64,000 nt of DNA from Paraburkholderia agricolaris (GTDB lineage Bacteria > Pseudomonadota > Gammaproteobacteria > Burkholderiales > Burkholderiaceae), in the NCBI RefSeq assembly GCF_009455635.1, contig NZ_QPER01000002.1:2666001-2730000 (forward strand), in the 5' to 3' direction. Both the position numbers and the translations under genes were made by a program. The notes beneath the pieces were generated by a model. The model worked only from the letters and a program-made list of their open reading frames with translations, had not been told where the DNA came from and searched no databases. Below are positions 53,031-63,047 of the stretch, one piece after another. Position 1 is the first letter of the stretch. Each line of letters starts with the position of its first letter.

Positions 53031-53924
53031 TTATTGCTTCGTCAGTTGACCGTAGCCGACCAGCGTGTTGTCAGTCGCCTTGAACAGATAGACGATGCTC
53101 CGTTTGTACAACGTCGTGCTGCCGGAAACGGGCAGGAACGTGATCGCCGAGCTGCCGGTGTAGGTCGTGCCCGGGCGCAACGAGCAGCCGGCCGTCGTGC
53201 CCGTCAGGCTCATCGTATACAGGTTCTTGCTGGAGCCCGGCGTGGTCAGCGCCAGCGTGCCGGCAACACCGCAACCTTGAATCGTGCCGGTGAAGCCGCC
53301 GGCATTGTCGACCGTGATCGTAGTCTGACCTTGTGCCCACGTGCCCGCGACGCTCGACTGGGTGACCGCGAGCGCATTCGCCGGGTCGTAGTTCAACGCG
53401 AGATTCACGACCTTGCTATTGGCCGTATAGCTGCCCGTGAAGGTCTGGTTCGCGGCGAATGTGCCGCTTCCGAGGCTAGCCGCGTAGCTAAGGCTGCTGA
53501 ACGTCTCGAAGCCGCTGTTCAACGTCCAGTTCGGTGCTGTCGTGGAGATCGTTCCGAAGAAGGTCCCCATGACGAAAGAGAACACGCCGCTGATATAAGA
53601 AAGATTGCCGGCCGGGTCCAGGAAAGCCGTCATGCTGGACGCGCCCGATTGTGTCCAGATGCCTTCGGAACCGTTGCCGGTAGCGGCCGTCGAACCGGCC
53701 TGCGGAGCGCTCAGACTCGGCAGTGCCTCACCGGTCAAGACCGGCGCCGGCGTCGAAGCCGGTGTGGCGGCCGGCGTCGATGCCGGAACGGCGGCCGGCG
53801 TATTGGCCGATTGCGCGGTCGGCGTGCTGCTATCGCCGCCGCCTCCGCCGCCGCACGCGGCAAGCATCAATGACCCCAGCATTGAAACGAGTAGAAGTGA
53901 TTTTGATTTTGATTTCATTTTCAT
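53031..53924 (-). CDS. Hypothetical surface lipoprotein with PASTPA repeats
   Basis: 297 residues. A Lys/Ser-alternating N terminus leads into a lipoprotein signal (SMLGSLMLAACGGG), then a glycine run, a low-complexity stretch of PAxTPA repeats (about residues 43-62), and a beta-rich domain of Ser/Thr/Gly-rich strands (SLSYAASLGSGTFAANQTF; VDNAGGFTGTIQGCGVAGTL) with two cysteines that could form a disulfide. Proteins of this type are common in Burkholderia; their function is unknown. It is a single gene with its promoter in the AT-rich 53925-54322 region. Confidence 0.8.
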   Translation of the reverse strand: MKMKSKSKSLLLVSMLGSLMLAACGGGGGGDSSTPTAQSANTPAAVPASTPAATPASTPAPVLTGEALPSLSAPQAGSTAATGNGSEGIWTQSGASSMTAFLDPAGNLSYISGVFSFVMGTFFGTISTTAPNWTLNSGFETFSSLSYAASLGSGTFAANQTFTGSYTANSKVVNLALNYDPANALAVTQSSVAGTWAQGQTTITVDNAGGFTGTIQGCGVAGTLALTTPGSSKNLYTMSLTGTTAGCSLRPGTTYTGSSAITFLPVSGSTTLYKRSIVYLFKATDNTLVGYGQLTKQ

Positions 53925-54322
53925 TTTATTAGTTCAGAGTGCGGATTCTCAATGCCGCAAAATGATTGGTTGGATCTCGATTTACCCTGCGCAAAATCGC
54001 GCAATCTTGTATACGGCAGCGAAAGAAAAGTCTTTAACAATTATTGAAGAACGGCTTTCCGATAACGCAGACTTGACGGAAAGCATTTTTTTCGATTCAC
54101 GCTGTCACTGAGACGATGCGTATTATTCGCAACGCATAGCGCGCGCCCGCTTCAAATACGGATATATGCATGAATATCAATGATCTGGAACCGGCAAATG
54201 ACTGGCAATAGCCGCTGCACCAAACCGGCACGCGGGAAAGAGTCGAAACGAAACGGGCGCACTGGTAAAGTGCCGTGATCCCGTTGCTCCGCTAACGCAT
54301 TCACACTCTTCGCGACGCCGCA
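53925..54322. other. AT-richer intergenic region between divergent genes
   Basis: 398 bp that separate the minus-strand lipoprotein gene from the plus-strand efflux operon. The half near 53940-54100 is distinctly AT-rich for this window and should hold the promoters. I see no repeat, operator or convincing coding frame; a short frame at 54152-54370 has no support. Confidence 0.5.
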
Positions 54323-54652
54323 ATGCCGTTCAAGCCAAAACCTGGAGGCGTCCGCGCCTCGCTCGCGCACCGCGCGCCGATTCTTCCGGCCGTCGCGACC
54401 GTCCTTACCCTGAGCCTGTCTTTGCAGGGATGCGCGCTGCGTGGCGCGCCGTCGTATGAAATCTTCGGCGCCTATTTCCCGCTCTGGCTAGTGAGCGCGG
54501 TAGCCGGATTCGTCGGTGCCGTCATCGCCCATCGGATCTTCGTCTCCACGGGGTGGGCGCAGATCGTCCCGTATCAGCTCTCTGTGTGCCTGGCAATCGG
54601 TCTGACGGTCGCCGTGCTCTTCTGGCTTTCGGGAACAGGACAGCTCTTATGA
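54323..54652 (+). CDS. YtcA-like small lipoprotein of the efflux operon
   Basis: 109 residues. A lipoprotein signal ends in LSLSLQGC, followed by APSYEIFGAYFPLWL, a helix AVAGFVGAVIAHRIF, and a second hydrophobic stretch LSVCLAIGLTVAVLFWL. The PSYxxFGAYFPxW pattern and the position ahead of MdtN/MdtO/MdtP-like genes match the YtcA family. Its role is unknown, probably assembly of the pump. Its stop overlaps the next start (ATGA). The start is the first ATG, without a clear ribosome binding site. Confidence 0.82.
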   Translation: MPFKPKPGGVRASLAHRAPILPAVATVLTLSLSLQGCALRGAPSYEIFGAYFPLWLVSAVAGFVGAVIAHRIFVSTGWAQIVPYQLSVCLAIGLTVAVLFWLSGTGQLL

Positions 54653-55698
54653 AAATCGCCGGCTTGCGCAAAGTCTCCGTCAAAGGCCGCGTGATCGCGG
54701 CCGTGATCGTCGTGCTCGGCATCGCGGCGGCCTGGTACGGCTATGACCGGACCACCCGCTTCCCCTCCACCGACGACGCCACGATCGACGCCGACGTCGT
54801 CCGCGTCGCATCGCCCGTTGGCGGCAGGATCATCCGGCTGCCGGTGCAGGAGAACCAGCGGGTCGCCAAGGGCGACGTGCTCTTCGAGCTCGATCCCGTG
54901 CCTTACCGGCTGGCGGTCGCGCAAGCCCAGGCCGATCTCGAAGTGGCTCGCGCGGCGCTCGATACGCGGCGCAGGTCGCTGGTCGGCGAGCGCGCCAATG
55001 CGGCCATTGCCGGCGACCAGACCGGCAAAGCGGCACACAACTACGAACTGGCCTCGCGCACCGTGCAACGGCTCACGCCGCTGGTGGCGAAGGGCTACGT
55101 GCCGGTCCAGCAACTGGATCAGGCGCAGGTCGCGCAACACGATGCGGCGCTATCGCTCAAACAGGCGCAGGAGCAGAAGCAGGCCACCGCGCAGACGATC
55201 GGCGACGAGGCCGGCGCCGTCGCCACCGTGCATGCGCGCGAAGCCGCGCTCGCACTCGCGCAGCGCGGCCTGGAAGACACCGTCGTGCGTGCGCCGCAGA
55301 ATGGCTTCGTTACCGGGCTATCGGTGCTGGCGGGCGAGACCGTCGCACCGCATCAATCGATTTTCACGCTGGTCCACGCGGACGAATGGTTCGCTGTCGC
55401 CAACTTCCGCGAAGGCGCGCTCGCGCGAATCCAGCCGGGCGATTGCGCAACCGTGTACTCCATGATCGACCGCAGCCAGGCGATTCGCGGCGAGGTGGTC
55501 GGCATCAGCGCTGGCGTGGCTGATTCCGACCGGATCAACCTGCCGCGCACCTTGCCGATTGTCCAGCAATCGGTGAACTGGGTGCGGGTCGCCCAGCGCT
55601 TTCCCGTGCGGGTGCGGCTCGACGAACCGGCCGCCCGGCTGGTGCGGATCGGTGCGAGTGCGATAGTCGAGGTCCGGCATGGCGCAGCCTGCCGGTGA
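54649..55698 (+). CDS. Membrane-fusion (HlyD) adaptor, MdtN-like
   Basis: 349 residues, near the length of MdtN. One N-terminal membrane helix (VIAAVIVVLGIAAAWYGY), then TDDATIDADVVRVASPVGG (biotinyl-lipoyl-like start), a helical hairpin (EVARAALDTRRRSLVGE through QEQKQATAQTIGDE) and VVRAPQNGFVTGLSV returning to the lipoyl domain. It links the inner membrane FUSC protein to an outer membrane channel. Coupled by ATGA to the YtcA-like gene and overlapping the FUSC gene by 20 bp. Confidence 0.92.
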   Translation: MKIAGLRKVSVKGRVIAAVIVVLGIAAAWYGYDRTTRFPSTDDATIDADVVRVASPVGGRIIRLPVQENQRVAKGDVLFELDPVPYRLAVAQAQADLEVARAALDTRRRSLVGERANAAIAGDQTGKAAHNYELASRTVQRLTPLVAKGYVPVQQLDQAQVAQHDAALSLKQAQEQKQATAQTIGDEAGAVATVHAREAALALAQRGLEDTVVRAPQNGFVTGLSVLAGETVAPHQSIFTLVHADEWFAVANFREGALARIQPGDCATVYSMIDRSQAIRGEVVGISAGVADSDRINLPRTLPIVQQSVNWVRVAQRFPVRVRLDEPAARLVRIGASAIVEVRHGAACR

Positions 55699-57745
55699 CA
55701 TCGCCCGACCGGGCCCCGCCGATATCCTGAAGCTGCTCGCGCCCTATCCCGGGCGCGCGGCAATGGCAACCCGCATCGCGTTGATCTGCGCGTTGACGGC
55801 GTTTGTAACGAGCGCATACGGCACGCCTGAAGCCGCGATCTCCGCCTACGTGGTGTTCTTTCTGAACCGGCCCGACCGGGTCTTGAGCGTGGTGCTGGGT
55901 TCGGCCCTGCTCGTGCTGGTCTCGTTGATCATCGCGGTCGTCATGGTAGTGGCCATGTTTGCGCTCGACGATCCCATGTGGCGGGTCGCATGCATCGCAA
56001 TACTATCGTTCGGGCTCCTGTTCGTGACCTCGGCGAGCAAGCTGCGGCCGGTGGGCGCGATCATCGCGATGATCGTCGGCTTTGCACTGGACGAACTCGG
56101 CAGCGTTCCGTTCGGCGAAGTGGCGACGCGCGCCCTGCTCTACGCGTGGCTGATGGTTGCGATTCCGATCGGTGTATCGATCGGCGTCAACCTGTTGATC
56201 GCGCCGTCGCCGCGCAAGCTCGCCGGCCGCGCGCTGGCGAAGCGTCTGCGGCTCACGGCGCAGAGCCTCGTCGAACCCGAAGCGACGGCCAACGCGCTGA
56301 GCGCATGCCTGCGCGAAGGCGATGCGGAGATCGGCACGTGGCTCAAACTTTCGGTCGTCGACGGCTCATCGGTACGTGCCGATGTTGCGCCGCTGCGGCA
56401 AGCCGTGTCGTCGACCCTGGCGCTCCTCGTCGCAGCGGATCTCGCGGCGCGCGAACCGTCGGCGCGGCTGCCGGCATCGTTCGCCACGCCGATCGCCGCA
56501 ACGCTGGAAAACATGGCCCGGATGCTCGAGGCGGGCGGCTATCCGGTCGACATTGAACTCAGCCTGCCTGGCACGGCCGACCTGACGCCGCTTGCGAGGA
56601 TCGTCGTCGAAGATCTGCAGGATGCGATCACCCGCTTCGCGGTGGTCGAAGCACACACCGATGCAATAAGTAAAGACAAAGCCGAAACCGCAGTCGAAGC
56701 CGAAGCACAACCCCAAGCTCAACGCGAAGCCAGCACCACACAGCCTCCCGCTGGCAAGCGCGGCGGGTTCTTCCTCCCGGATGCATTCAGCAATCCCGAT
56801 CACGTCCGCTACGCGCTGAAAACCACCGTGGCGGCCATGTTCTGCTATCTGCTCTATTCGCAGATCAACTGGCCCGGCATCCACACCTGCTTCATCACGG
56901 TCTATATGGTGTCGCTCGGCACCACCGCCGAGACCGTCGAGAAGATGACGCTGCGGATCGCCGGTTGCCTCGTGGGCGCCGTGCTCGGTATCGCGGCCAT
57001 CGTATTCGTGACACCGGTGCTGACGTCCGTCGCCGGCTTGATGACGCTCGTGCTGATCGGCGCATGGCTGTCGGCGTGGATCGCTTTCGGTTCGCCACGG
57101 ATTGCGTATGCCGGCTTCCAGATCGCCCTGGTGTTCTTCATGTGCGTGTTGCAGGGCGCAGCGCCGGGCTACGATCTGACGCTCGCGCGAGATCGCACGA
57201 TCGGGATTCTGATCGGCAATGTGGTCGTCTATCTGATTTTCACGCGCGTGTGGCCGGTCACCGTGGCCGCGCGTGTCGACTCCGGGCTCGCCACGCTGCG
57301 CCAGCAGTGGGCGCGGCTCGCCGCGCTGCCCGACGCCGTCACGCGCCGCGCCCAGGCCGCAAGCGTCATGGCTCAGTGCGGCGCGCTTGAACAGGACCTC
57401 GCGCTGATGCATTACGAGCCATCGTGGGTCCGCCCCGACGCGCAGTGGATCGCTGAACGCCGCGCCGCGCTGGCCAGGCTCGATGCACTGGAAGGGCCGA
57501 TGTTCCTGCTCGCCGAGCGTCGACCGGGCGATGCCATGGTTGAGCACTGGCTCAAGCGGGTCGTGGATGAGCCGGAACACGACGCGGCCTTGCCCATCGC
57601 CTCCAGTGCGGCCTTGCCCGAAACAACAGCCGATGACGACACACGTATCGCTTTGCATCATCTCGGCGATGCACGCCTCACTCAACTCGAACACGCTGCG
57701 TTGAACGACGCAGCGAAGGGACTCGCCACTCATGCGCCGGCTTAA
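55679..57745 (+). CDS. FUSC-family inner membrane efflux protein, MdtO-like
   Basis: 688 residues, about the size of MdtO. Two blocks of roughly six membrane helices (about 25-170 and 375-530) surround cytoplasmic regions; between them is a Glu/Gln/Ala-rich linker (EAEAQPQAQREAS). FUSC/aromatic-acid exporter proteins of this kind extrude aromatic acids or drugs with an HlyD adaptor and an outer membrane channel. It overlaps its neighbours on both sides (20 and 14 bp), so the pump genes are coordinately translated. Confidence 0.9.
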   Translation: MAQPAGDIARPGPADILKLLAPYPGRAAMATRIALICALTAFVTSAYGTPEAAISAYVVFFLNRPDRVLSVVLGSALLVLVSLIIAVVMVVAMFALDDPMWRVACIAILSFGLLFVTSASKLRPVGAIIAMIVGFALDELGSVPFGEVATRALLYAWLMVAIPIGVSIGVNLLIAPSPRKLAGRALAKRLRLTAQSLVEPEATANALSACLREGDAEIGTWLKLSVVDGSSVRADVAPLRQAVSSTLALLVAADLAAREPSARLPASFATPIAATLENMARMLEAGGYPVDIELSLPGTADLTPLARIVVEDLQDAITRFAVVEAHTDAISKDKAETAVEAEAQPQAQREASTTQPPAGKRGGFFLPDAFSNPDHVRYALKTTVAAMFCYLLYSQINWPGIHTCFITVYMVSLGTTAETVEKMTLRIAGCLVGAVLGIAAIVFVTPVLTSVAGLMTLVLIGAWLSAWIAFGSPRIAYAGFQIALVFFMCVLQGAAPGYDLTLARDRTIGILIGNVVVYLIFTRVWPVTVAARVDSGLATLRQQWARLAALPDAVTRRAQAASVMAQCGALEQDLALMHYEPSWVRPDAQWIAERRAALARLDALEGPMFLLAERRPGDAMVEHWLKRVVDEPEHDAALPIASSAALPETTADDDTRIALHHLGDARLTQLEHAALNDAAKGLATHAPA

Positions 57746-59336
57746 CCCTTCATTCGCACTGGCGATCCTGGCCGCCGCGGGTTTGACCGGATGCGCCACG
57801 TCGTCGCTGGACATGGCGCCTGATAGCCCCGACCGTCCGTGGCAACCGCAGACGGATGCGGCCGGCGCCATCGTGCCTGGGCCAAAGGCGCCTGCCGGGT
57901 CGGCTGCCGGGTCGGCTGCTTCAGCTGGCCCGGTTGCACCAGCCGCCGCATCGGCCAGCTCCCCTCGCGGCTACGAACTCCCGGCGAATCCGGCCCTCGC
58001 CGCCGTACCGCCGCCACCGGCACTGGAGCAGGCACATGCCTACGACCTGCCCGAACTGATCGATCTCGCTGAATCGGCAAACCCGCTGACCCGCATCGCG
58101 TGGAACGACGCGCGCAATGTCGCGCTCGCAGCCGGCATCGCGAAGAGCGCGTACCTTCCGCAACTTTCGGTCGCGGCGATGGGCCAATACGCCGGGCTCC
58201 ATAATTCGACCAGCTCCGTGCTCGGCGATTCGTCGTCAAGCGCAACCGGGCACGGCATGACTTCAGTGGTTGCGCTGCAATGGCTGCTGTTCGATTTCGG
58301 CGGCCGCGCCGCCCGCGTCGAGGCCGCTTCGCAGGCATCGGTGATGGCGAACATCGCCTTCACCGCAGTTCACCAGCAGATCATTTTCGACGTCAGCGTC
58401 GCGTTCTACACGTACCAGGCCGCGCGCGCCCGCATCGCCACCACGCAGCAAGGCCTCGGCAATGCCGAAGCGATCCTGGCCGCGGCACAGTCGCGCTACA
58501 AGCACGGCATCGGCACGGTCATCGAGGTGGCGCAGGCCAACCAGAATCGCGCACAGGCCAGGCTCGCGCTCGTCCAGGCCCAGGGCGCCGAAAGCAACAG
58601 CTATCTCGCACTGATTGCCGCGATGGGGATTTCCCCGCTCTCCAAGCCCAAGATCGCGGAGATGCCGGCGCACACGCTCCCGGCCATGACGAACGATTCG
58701 ATCGACCAGATCGTGTCGACCGCCATCGCGAGACGCCCGGACGTGTTGAGCGCCTATGCGGCCGAACGGGTCAATCTCGCGAAAGTGAAAGCAGCCGAAT
58801 CGGACTTCATGCCGAAGGTATTCCTCTCGGCGAACGGTGCGTACAACACCGGTAGTTCGTCGATTTCGGCGGTTCCCGCTATCGGCCAGCAACTGCCGAC
58901 GGTGAACCTGAGCGGCGGCCGCTACGGCGGCAGCGTGATCGTCGGCGTGGCGATTCCGCTGTACGACGGCGGCTTGCGGTCGGCGGTGCTCGCGCAGGCG
59001 CGCAACGATGCCGACAGCGCGTCGACCCGTCTTACCCGAAGCCGTGAAGAAGCCGTCAGGCAAATCGTCGCCGCGCAGAATACGCTGCAGACGAGCCTTG
59101 CCGCGCAGGCCGCGGCAAAAGAACTGCTCGCCGCAGCGCAGACGACTTACAACGCCGCGTTCGACGCTTATCGGCAAGGAGTCGGTTCGATCACTGACGC
59201 GCTGCTCGCACAGAATCAATTACTCGCAGCGAAGAACGCGGACGCGGATAGTTACAGCAGTGCATTGGCGGCTGCGGCGGCGCTCGCGCTGGCGACCGGA
59301 TCGATCGAGTCGATTCCGATGCGCGACAGCTGGTGA
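57732..59336 (+). CDS. TolC-family outer membrane channel, MdtP-like
   Basis: 534 residues. A lipoprotein signal (LAAAGLTGCATSS), an Ala/Pro/Ser-rich linker of about 60 residues, and two outer membrane efflux repeats (DLPELIDLAESANPLTRIAW; then FVQAN-type helices such as GIGTVIEVAQANQNRAQARL and, in the second repeat, RQGVGSITDALLAQNQLLAA). It completes a four-gene YtcA-HlyD-FUSC-OMF pump. The linker makes it longer than MdtP. The 148 bp that follow up to 59484, and the stretch to 59652, show no gene that I can support. Confidence 0.92.
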   Translation: MRRLNPSFALAILAAAGLTGCATSSLDMAPDSPDRPWQPQTDAAGAIVPGPKAPAGSAAGSAASAGPVAPAAASASSPRGYELPANPALAAVPPPPALEQAHAYDLPELIDLAESANPLTRIAWNDARNVALAAGIAKSAYLPQLSVAAMGQYAGLHNSTSSVLGDSSSSATGHGMTSVVALQWLLFDFGGRAARVEAASQASVMANIAFTAVHQQIIFDVSVAFYTYQAARARIATTQQGLGNAEAILAAAQSRYKHGIGTVIEVAQANQNRAQARLALVQAQGAESNSYLALIAAMGISPLSKPKIAEMPAHTLPAMTNDSIDQIVSTAIARRPDVLSAYAAERVNLAKVKAAESDFMPKVFLSANGAYNTGSSSISAVPAIGQQLPTVNLSGGRYGGSVIVGVAIPLYDGGLRSAVLAQARNDADSASTRLTRSREEAVRQIVAAQNTLQTSLAAQAAAKELLAAAQTTYNAAFDAYRQGVGSITDALLAQNQLLAAKNADADSYSSALAAAAALALATGSIESIPMRDSW

Positions 59337-59652
59337 GTCGTGGTCGGCGGGAATCGCGATCCACGGCAGAACAGGTCTGGTAATCGGCCATTGTGCGAGG
59401 ACACTACGGCCAGCCGGTGTACCTCGACATTGAGGGGAGACTGGGTTCGCCGCTCCGGCCAATATAGCAAACGCGCAAACGCGATTGACCTTACATCAGG
59501 CCGACATTCCAGGCACGCGGCAGCATCGACAACCCGTCAACAACGGTGCACGCTTTTTGCTACATGGAGATACCTGTCGCAAGGCGACGGACAGGCGGGC
59601 AGGTGCCCGCCGCGTGCGGGCACCTGCCCGGCCGACCCGCAGCGGAGGCGCT

Positions 59653-60744
59653 ATGCGAGCAATTCACGACGCGGCACATACAGTACGTCCGGTACGTCCG
59701 GTACGTCCGGTACGTACGGTACGTACGGTACGTACGGTACGTACGGTACGTATTGCAATTCTTGCTGCAATGATTTCACTGCTTGCCGCATGCGGCGGTG
59801 GAAGCAGTTCGAGTAGCGGCGGCAGCACGGCTACGCCGCCGGGCGGCGTCAATCTGCAAGTCGTCTCGTTCGGCGACAGCCTGTCGGACGTCGGCACTTA
59901 TGCGCCGATTGCCAGCGCGGTCGGCGGCGGACGTTTCACGACCAATCCAGGGCAAGTGTGGGATCAGGACGTCGCCCAATACTACGGCGGTTCGCTAAGC
60001 GCCGCGTTCACGATCGATATCGGCCATCAGTTGAGCGCGCAAGGCGGTTTCGGCTACGCAGAGGGTGGCTCCACGGTGGCCACGCCGGCGAACATGTACG
60101 ATTTTCTTTCCGACGTGATCGGCAATGTCGAAATGCCGGTCAATCAGCAGGTTTCGAGCTATCTGAACGCGCACGGAAGCTTCAATTCCAATCAGCTGGT
60201 GCTGGTCTGGGCCGGCGCAAACGACGTGCTTCGCGCCGGTTTGCTGCCGGCCGCGGCGCCGACCGTGCAGACCGCGGCATCCACGCTTGCGCAGCTGGTT
60301 GGGCAGATCGTTCAGAACGGCGCCACGCATGTGGTGGTGGTCAATGTGCCCAACATCGGCCTGTCGCCTAAAGGCATCGCCTCCTCCGACGGCGGGGCCA
60401 ATCTGACCCAGTTATCGCAACTTTTCAACGCGGACCTGAACACTGCGTTGCAGACCAACGGCCTGCAAGGCAAGGTCATCCAGATCGACGCCTATACATG
60501 GGTCGACCAGATCATCGCAAACTATCAGGCCAACGGCTTCACCGTGGCCAACACCGCGCAAGCCTGCGACCCCACGAAAACACCGGATGACACGGCGTTG
60601 CTGTGTTCACCGGCGACCTACGTGGCAGCCAATGCCGACCAGACCTATATGTTCGCCGACGACCTTCATCCGACGACCCATCTGCATGCGCTGTTCGCTC
60701 AGTATGTCGAGCAGCAGATCGCCCGGAGCGGGCTGGGGCACTGA
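59653..60744 (+). CDS. GDSL-family esterase lipoprotein with repeat-bearing signal
   Basis: 363 residues from the ATG at 59653, with GGAGG just upstream. The positively charged part of the signal peptide is built from a tandem repeat (VRPVRPVRP, then VRT four times), followed by a hydrophobic core and lipobox LLAACGGG. The SGNH hydrolase blocks are VVSFGDSLSDVG (nucleophile Ser), LVWAGANDVL and DDLHPTTHLHALF (Asp-x-x-His). It probably acts as a secreted or surface lipase/esterase. A long Ser/Gly linker separates the lipid anchor from the enzyme. It ends 14 bp before the convergent hisP gene. Confidence 0.88.
   Translation: MRAIHDAAHTVRPVRPVRPVRTVRTVRTVRTVRIAILAAMISLLAACGGGSSSSSGGSTATPPGGVNLQVVSFGDSLSDVGTYAPIASAVGGGRFTTNPGQVWDQDVAQYYGGSLSAAFTIDIGHQLSAQGGFGYAEGGSTVATPANMYDFLSDVIGNVEMPVNQQVSSYLNAHGSFNSNQLVLVWAGANDVLRAGLLPAAAPTVQTAASTLAQLVGQIVQNGATHVVVVNVPNIGLSPKGIASSDGGANLTQLSQLFNADLNTALQTNGLQGKVIQIDAYTWVDQIIANYQANGFTVANTAQACDPTKTPDDTALLCSPATYVAANADQTYMFADDLHPTTHLHALFAQYVEQQIARSGLGH
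59683..59754 (+). repeat. 9-bp tandem repeat (GTACGTMCG)n in coding sequence
   Basis: Three copies of GTACGTCCG (59683-59709) and four of GTACGTACG (59710-59745), plus a partial eighth ending GTACGTATT. Each unit encodes Val-Arg-Pro or Val-Arg-Thr. Because the unit is nine bases, copy-number change keeps the frame. It is a candidate for slippage-driven length variation in the signal peptide. Confidence 0.9.
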
Positions 60745-60758
60745 GCGATTCCGCACCC

Positions 60759-61526
60759 TTATTTCAGGCTGCCAGAAAGAAACTGCCCTAAGCGTTCGCT
60801 TTTCGGATTGACCAGGATCTCTTGCGGATTACCTTCTTCTTCGATTTTGCCCTTGTGCAGAAAGACCACGTGATTCGATACGTTGCGCGCAAAGCCCATT
60901 TCATGCGTGACCACGATCATCGTGCGTCCTTCTTCAGCCAGCGCCTGCATGACTTTCAACACTTCGCCGACCAGCTCCGGGTCGAGTGCGGAAGTGGGCT
61001 CGTCAAACAGCATGACTTCGGGCTCCATCGCCAATGCGCGCGCAATGGCCACCCGCTGCTGCTGACCACCTGACAGATGCGACGGATATTTGTTCTCCAT
61101 GGCGGCCGTGAGGCCCACCTTGGTCAGGTACTTGCGAGCCCGCGTCTGCGCTTCGGCGCGGCTCAAACCCAACACGCTGACCGGCGCCTCGATGATGTTT
61201 TCGAGCACGGTCATGTGCGCCCACAAATTGAAGTGCTGAAACACCATCGATAATTTGGCGCGCATTTTCTGCAGTTGCTTGCGATCGCTCACTTGCAATG
61301 CGCCCTTTCTGTCACGGCTCGTCTGAATCTCTTCTGCGTCGACAGTGATACGCCCGGAGCAAGGTTGCTCAAGAAAATTTATGCAACGCAAGAAGGTGCT
61401 TTTCCCCGAGCCGCTCGACCCGATGATACTGATGACATCGCCGGCCTTTGCCTTGAGCGATACGCCCTTCAGGACCTCGTTGTCACCAAACTTCTTGTGC
61501 AGATCGTCGACAATCAGCTTATACAT
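60759..61526 (-). CDS. hisP: Basic amino acid ABC transporter ATPase HisP
   Basis: 255 residues. [19 protein letters not shown] (Walker A), the long HisP-type insert with [28 protein letters not shown], signature [19 protein letters not shown] and Walker [21 protein letters not shown] make it very close to enterobacterial HisP. It energises import of histidine, lysine, arginine or ornithine. It is the last gene of the operon, 37 bp after the hisM-like gene, and runs convergent to the GDSL gene. Confidence 0.94.
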   Translation of the reverse strand: MYKLIVDDLHKKFGDNEVLKGVSLKAKAGDVISIIGSSGSGKSTFLRCINFLEQPCSGRITVDAEEIQTSRDRKGALQVSDRKQLQKMRAKLSMVFQHFNLWAHMTVLENIIEAPVSVLGLSRAEAQTRARKYLTKVGLTAAMENKYPSHLSGGQQQRVAIARALAMEPEVMLFDEPTSALDPELVGEVLKVMQALAEEGRTMIVVTHEMGFARNVSNHVVFLHKGKIEEEGNPQEILVNPKSERLGQFLSGSLK

Positions 61527-61563
61527 GCTCGATACACTCCATCTTGGCTGCGGGTAGCCTGGC

Positions 61564-62277
61564 TCAATGCCCTTGCGGCTTCAGAAAAGCGAGCATGCGT
61601 GTTTCCATCCGGCGAAACGCCCATACCAGCGTAAACACGATCGCGGCATACAGCAGCGCAGCAATGCCGTATGCCTGGAAAGAAGCGTAGGTTGCGGAGT
61701 TGACGTCACGCGTCACTTTCAGAATGTCAGGTACTGTCGCGGTGAAAGCGAGCGTGGTGGCGTGCAACATCAGGATGACTTCGTTGCTGTAGTTGGGCAG
61801 CGCTCGCCGCAATGCTGACGGCAGGACGATACGGGTGTAGAGCTTGAATTTCGACATGCCGAAGGCCTGGCCGGCCTCGATCTCGCCATACGGCGTCGCC
61901 TTGATCGCGCCTGCAAATATCTCCGTGGCATACGCGCATTCGTTCAGCGTAAACGCGAGCAAGGTGCAATTCATCGCGCTACGGAAGAAGGCGTCGAGCA
62001 ATGCGTGCGAGTGCACGACCTGGAGGCTGTAGAGGCCGGTATAGCAGAGCAGCAACTGCACGTAGAGCGGTGTGCCGCGAAAAACATAGGTATAGAGCCA
62101 GACCGGTCCGGAGATAAAGCGGTTGCGCGACGAGCGGGCAACGGCAAGTGGAACCGCAAGACAGAAACCCAGCCCGATCGAAGCGACGAGCAGCCACAAC
62201 GTGATGACAAGACCGCTGTAATGATAGCCGTCGGTGTACAGATAGTTTTGCCAGTATTGCCTGACGAGTTCAATCAC
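61564..62277 (-). CDS. hisM: Amino acid ABC transporter permease HisM
   Basis: 237 residues with about five membrane helices and the EAA-like loop [22 protein letters not shown] typical of polar amino acid permeases. [20 protein letters not shown] is close to enterobacterial HisM. It pairs with the HisQ-like permease, whose stop overlaps its start by four bases, to form the membrane channel. Confidence 0.92.
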   Translation of the reverse strand: MIELVRQYWQNYLYTDGYHYSGLVITLWLLVASIGLGFCLAVPLAVARSSRNRFISGPVWLYTYVFRGTPLYVQLLLCYTGLYSLQVVHSHALLDAFFRSAMNCTLLAFTLNECAYATEIFAGAIKATPYGEIEAGQAFGMSKFKLYTRIVLPSALRRALPNYSNEVILMLHATTLAFTATVPDILKVTRDVNSATYASFQAYGIAALLYAAIVFTLVWAFRRMETRMLAFLKPQGH

Positions 62278-62963
62278 AGCGCGGCCCTCCGTACGCCCAT
62301 CGAATAGCGTTTTTCCAGCCAGATCAAAACAAGGTTCGACACGGTGGTGATCGCAAGATAGATCGCCCCTGCTGTCAACGTGAAAAAGAAGAACTGCAAG
62401 GTACTCTTGCCTGCGTCCTGAGACGCCTTGACCACGTCGGAGAGACCGATGATCGAAACCAGCGCGGTGGCCTTGACCAGCACCTGCCAGTTGTTGCCGA
62501 TACCCGGCAGGGCGAAGCGCATCATTTGCGGGAACATGATGCGGCTAAATACGCGCCATGAGCTCATGCCGTAGGCAAAACCTGCTTCGAGTTGCCCTCG
62601 CGGAACCGCGAGAAAGGCGCCGCGAAATGTCTCGGTAAAGTAAGCGCCGTAGATAAAACCGAGCGTGATGACACCGGCAACAAACGGGTCGATGTCGATC
62701 TGATCGAGACCCAGCGCGTCGGTCAGATTATTGAGCAGGATCTGAATACCGTAGAACAGCAGCAGCATCAGCACGAGGTCGGGAACAGAGCGAATCAGCG
62801 TCGTATAAATCGTGCCGATGCGAGACAACACCCGGTTGGGCGACAGTTTCGCCGCGGCGCCGCCCAGGCCCAGCAGGAACGAAGCGGCCAGCGACAACAT
62901 TGCCAGCTTGATCGTTTCCCACATGCCTGCAAGAAGAAGCGGGCCGAATCCGTGAAAAGACAT
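62274..62963 (-). CDS. hisQ: Amino acid ABC transporter permease HisQ
   Basis: 229 residues from the ATG at 62963. About five membrane helices, IRSVPDLVLMLLLFYGIQIL, and the permease loop LEAGFAYGMSSWRVFSRIMFP, closely resembling HisQ. A ribosome binding site-like AAGGAT lies upstream. It is separated from the binding protein gene by 146 bp that contain a GC-rich hairpin. Confidence 0.92.
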   Translation of the reverse strand: MSFHGFGPLLLAGMWETIKLAMLSLAASFLLGLGGAAAKLSPNRVLSRIGTIYTTLIRSVPDLVLMLLLFYGIQILLNNLTDALGLDQIDIDPFVAGVITLGFIYGAYFTETFRGAFLAVPRGQLEAGFAYGMSSWRVFSRIMFPQMMRFALPGIGNNWQVLVKATALVSIIGLSDVVKASQDAGKSTLQFFFFTLTAGAIYLAITTVSNLVLIWLEKRYSMGVRRAAL

Positions 62964-63047
62964 GCTTAGGTATCCTTCATGGCGAGGCGTTTGATCGCGC
63001 AACGCAGTTGCTGCGCGCCACCGGTTTCGGAAACTTGAACAGATAGA

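Noticed and set aside
59683..59754. Short tandem repeat taken for a CRISPR-like array
   Set aside because: Units are 9 bp, contiguous and without spacers, and they lie inside a coding sequence.
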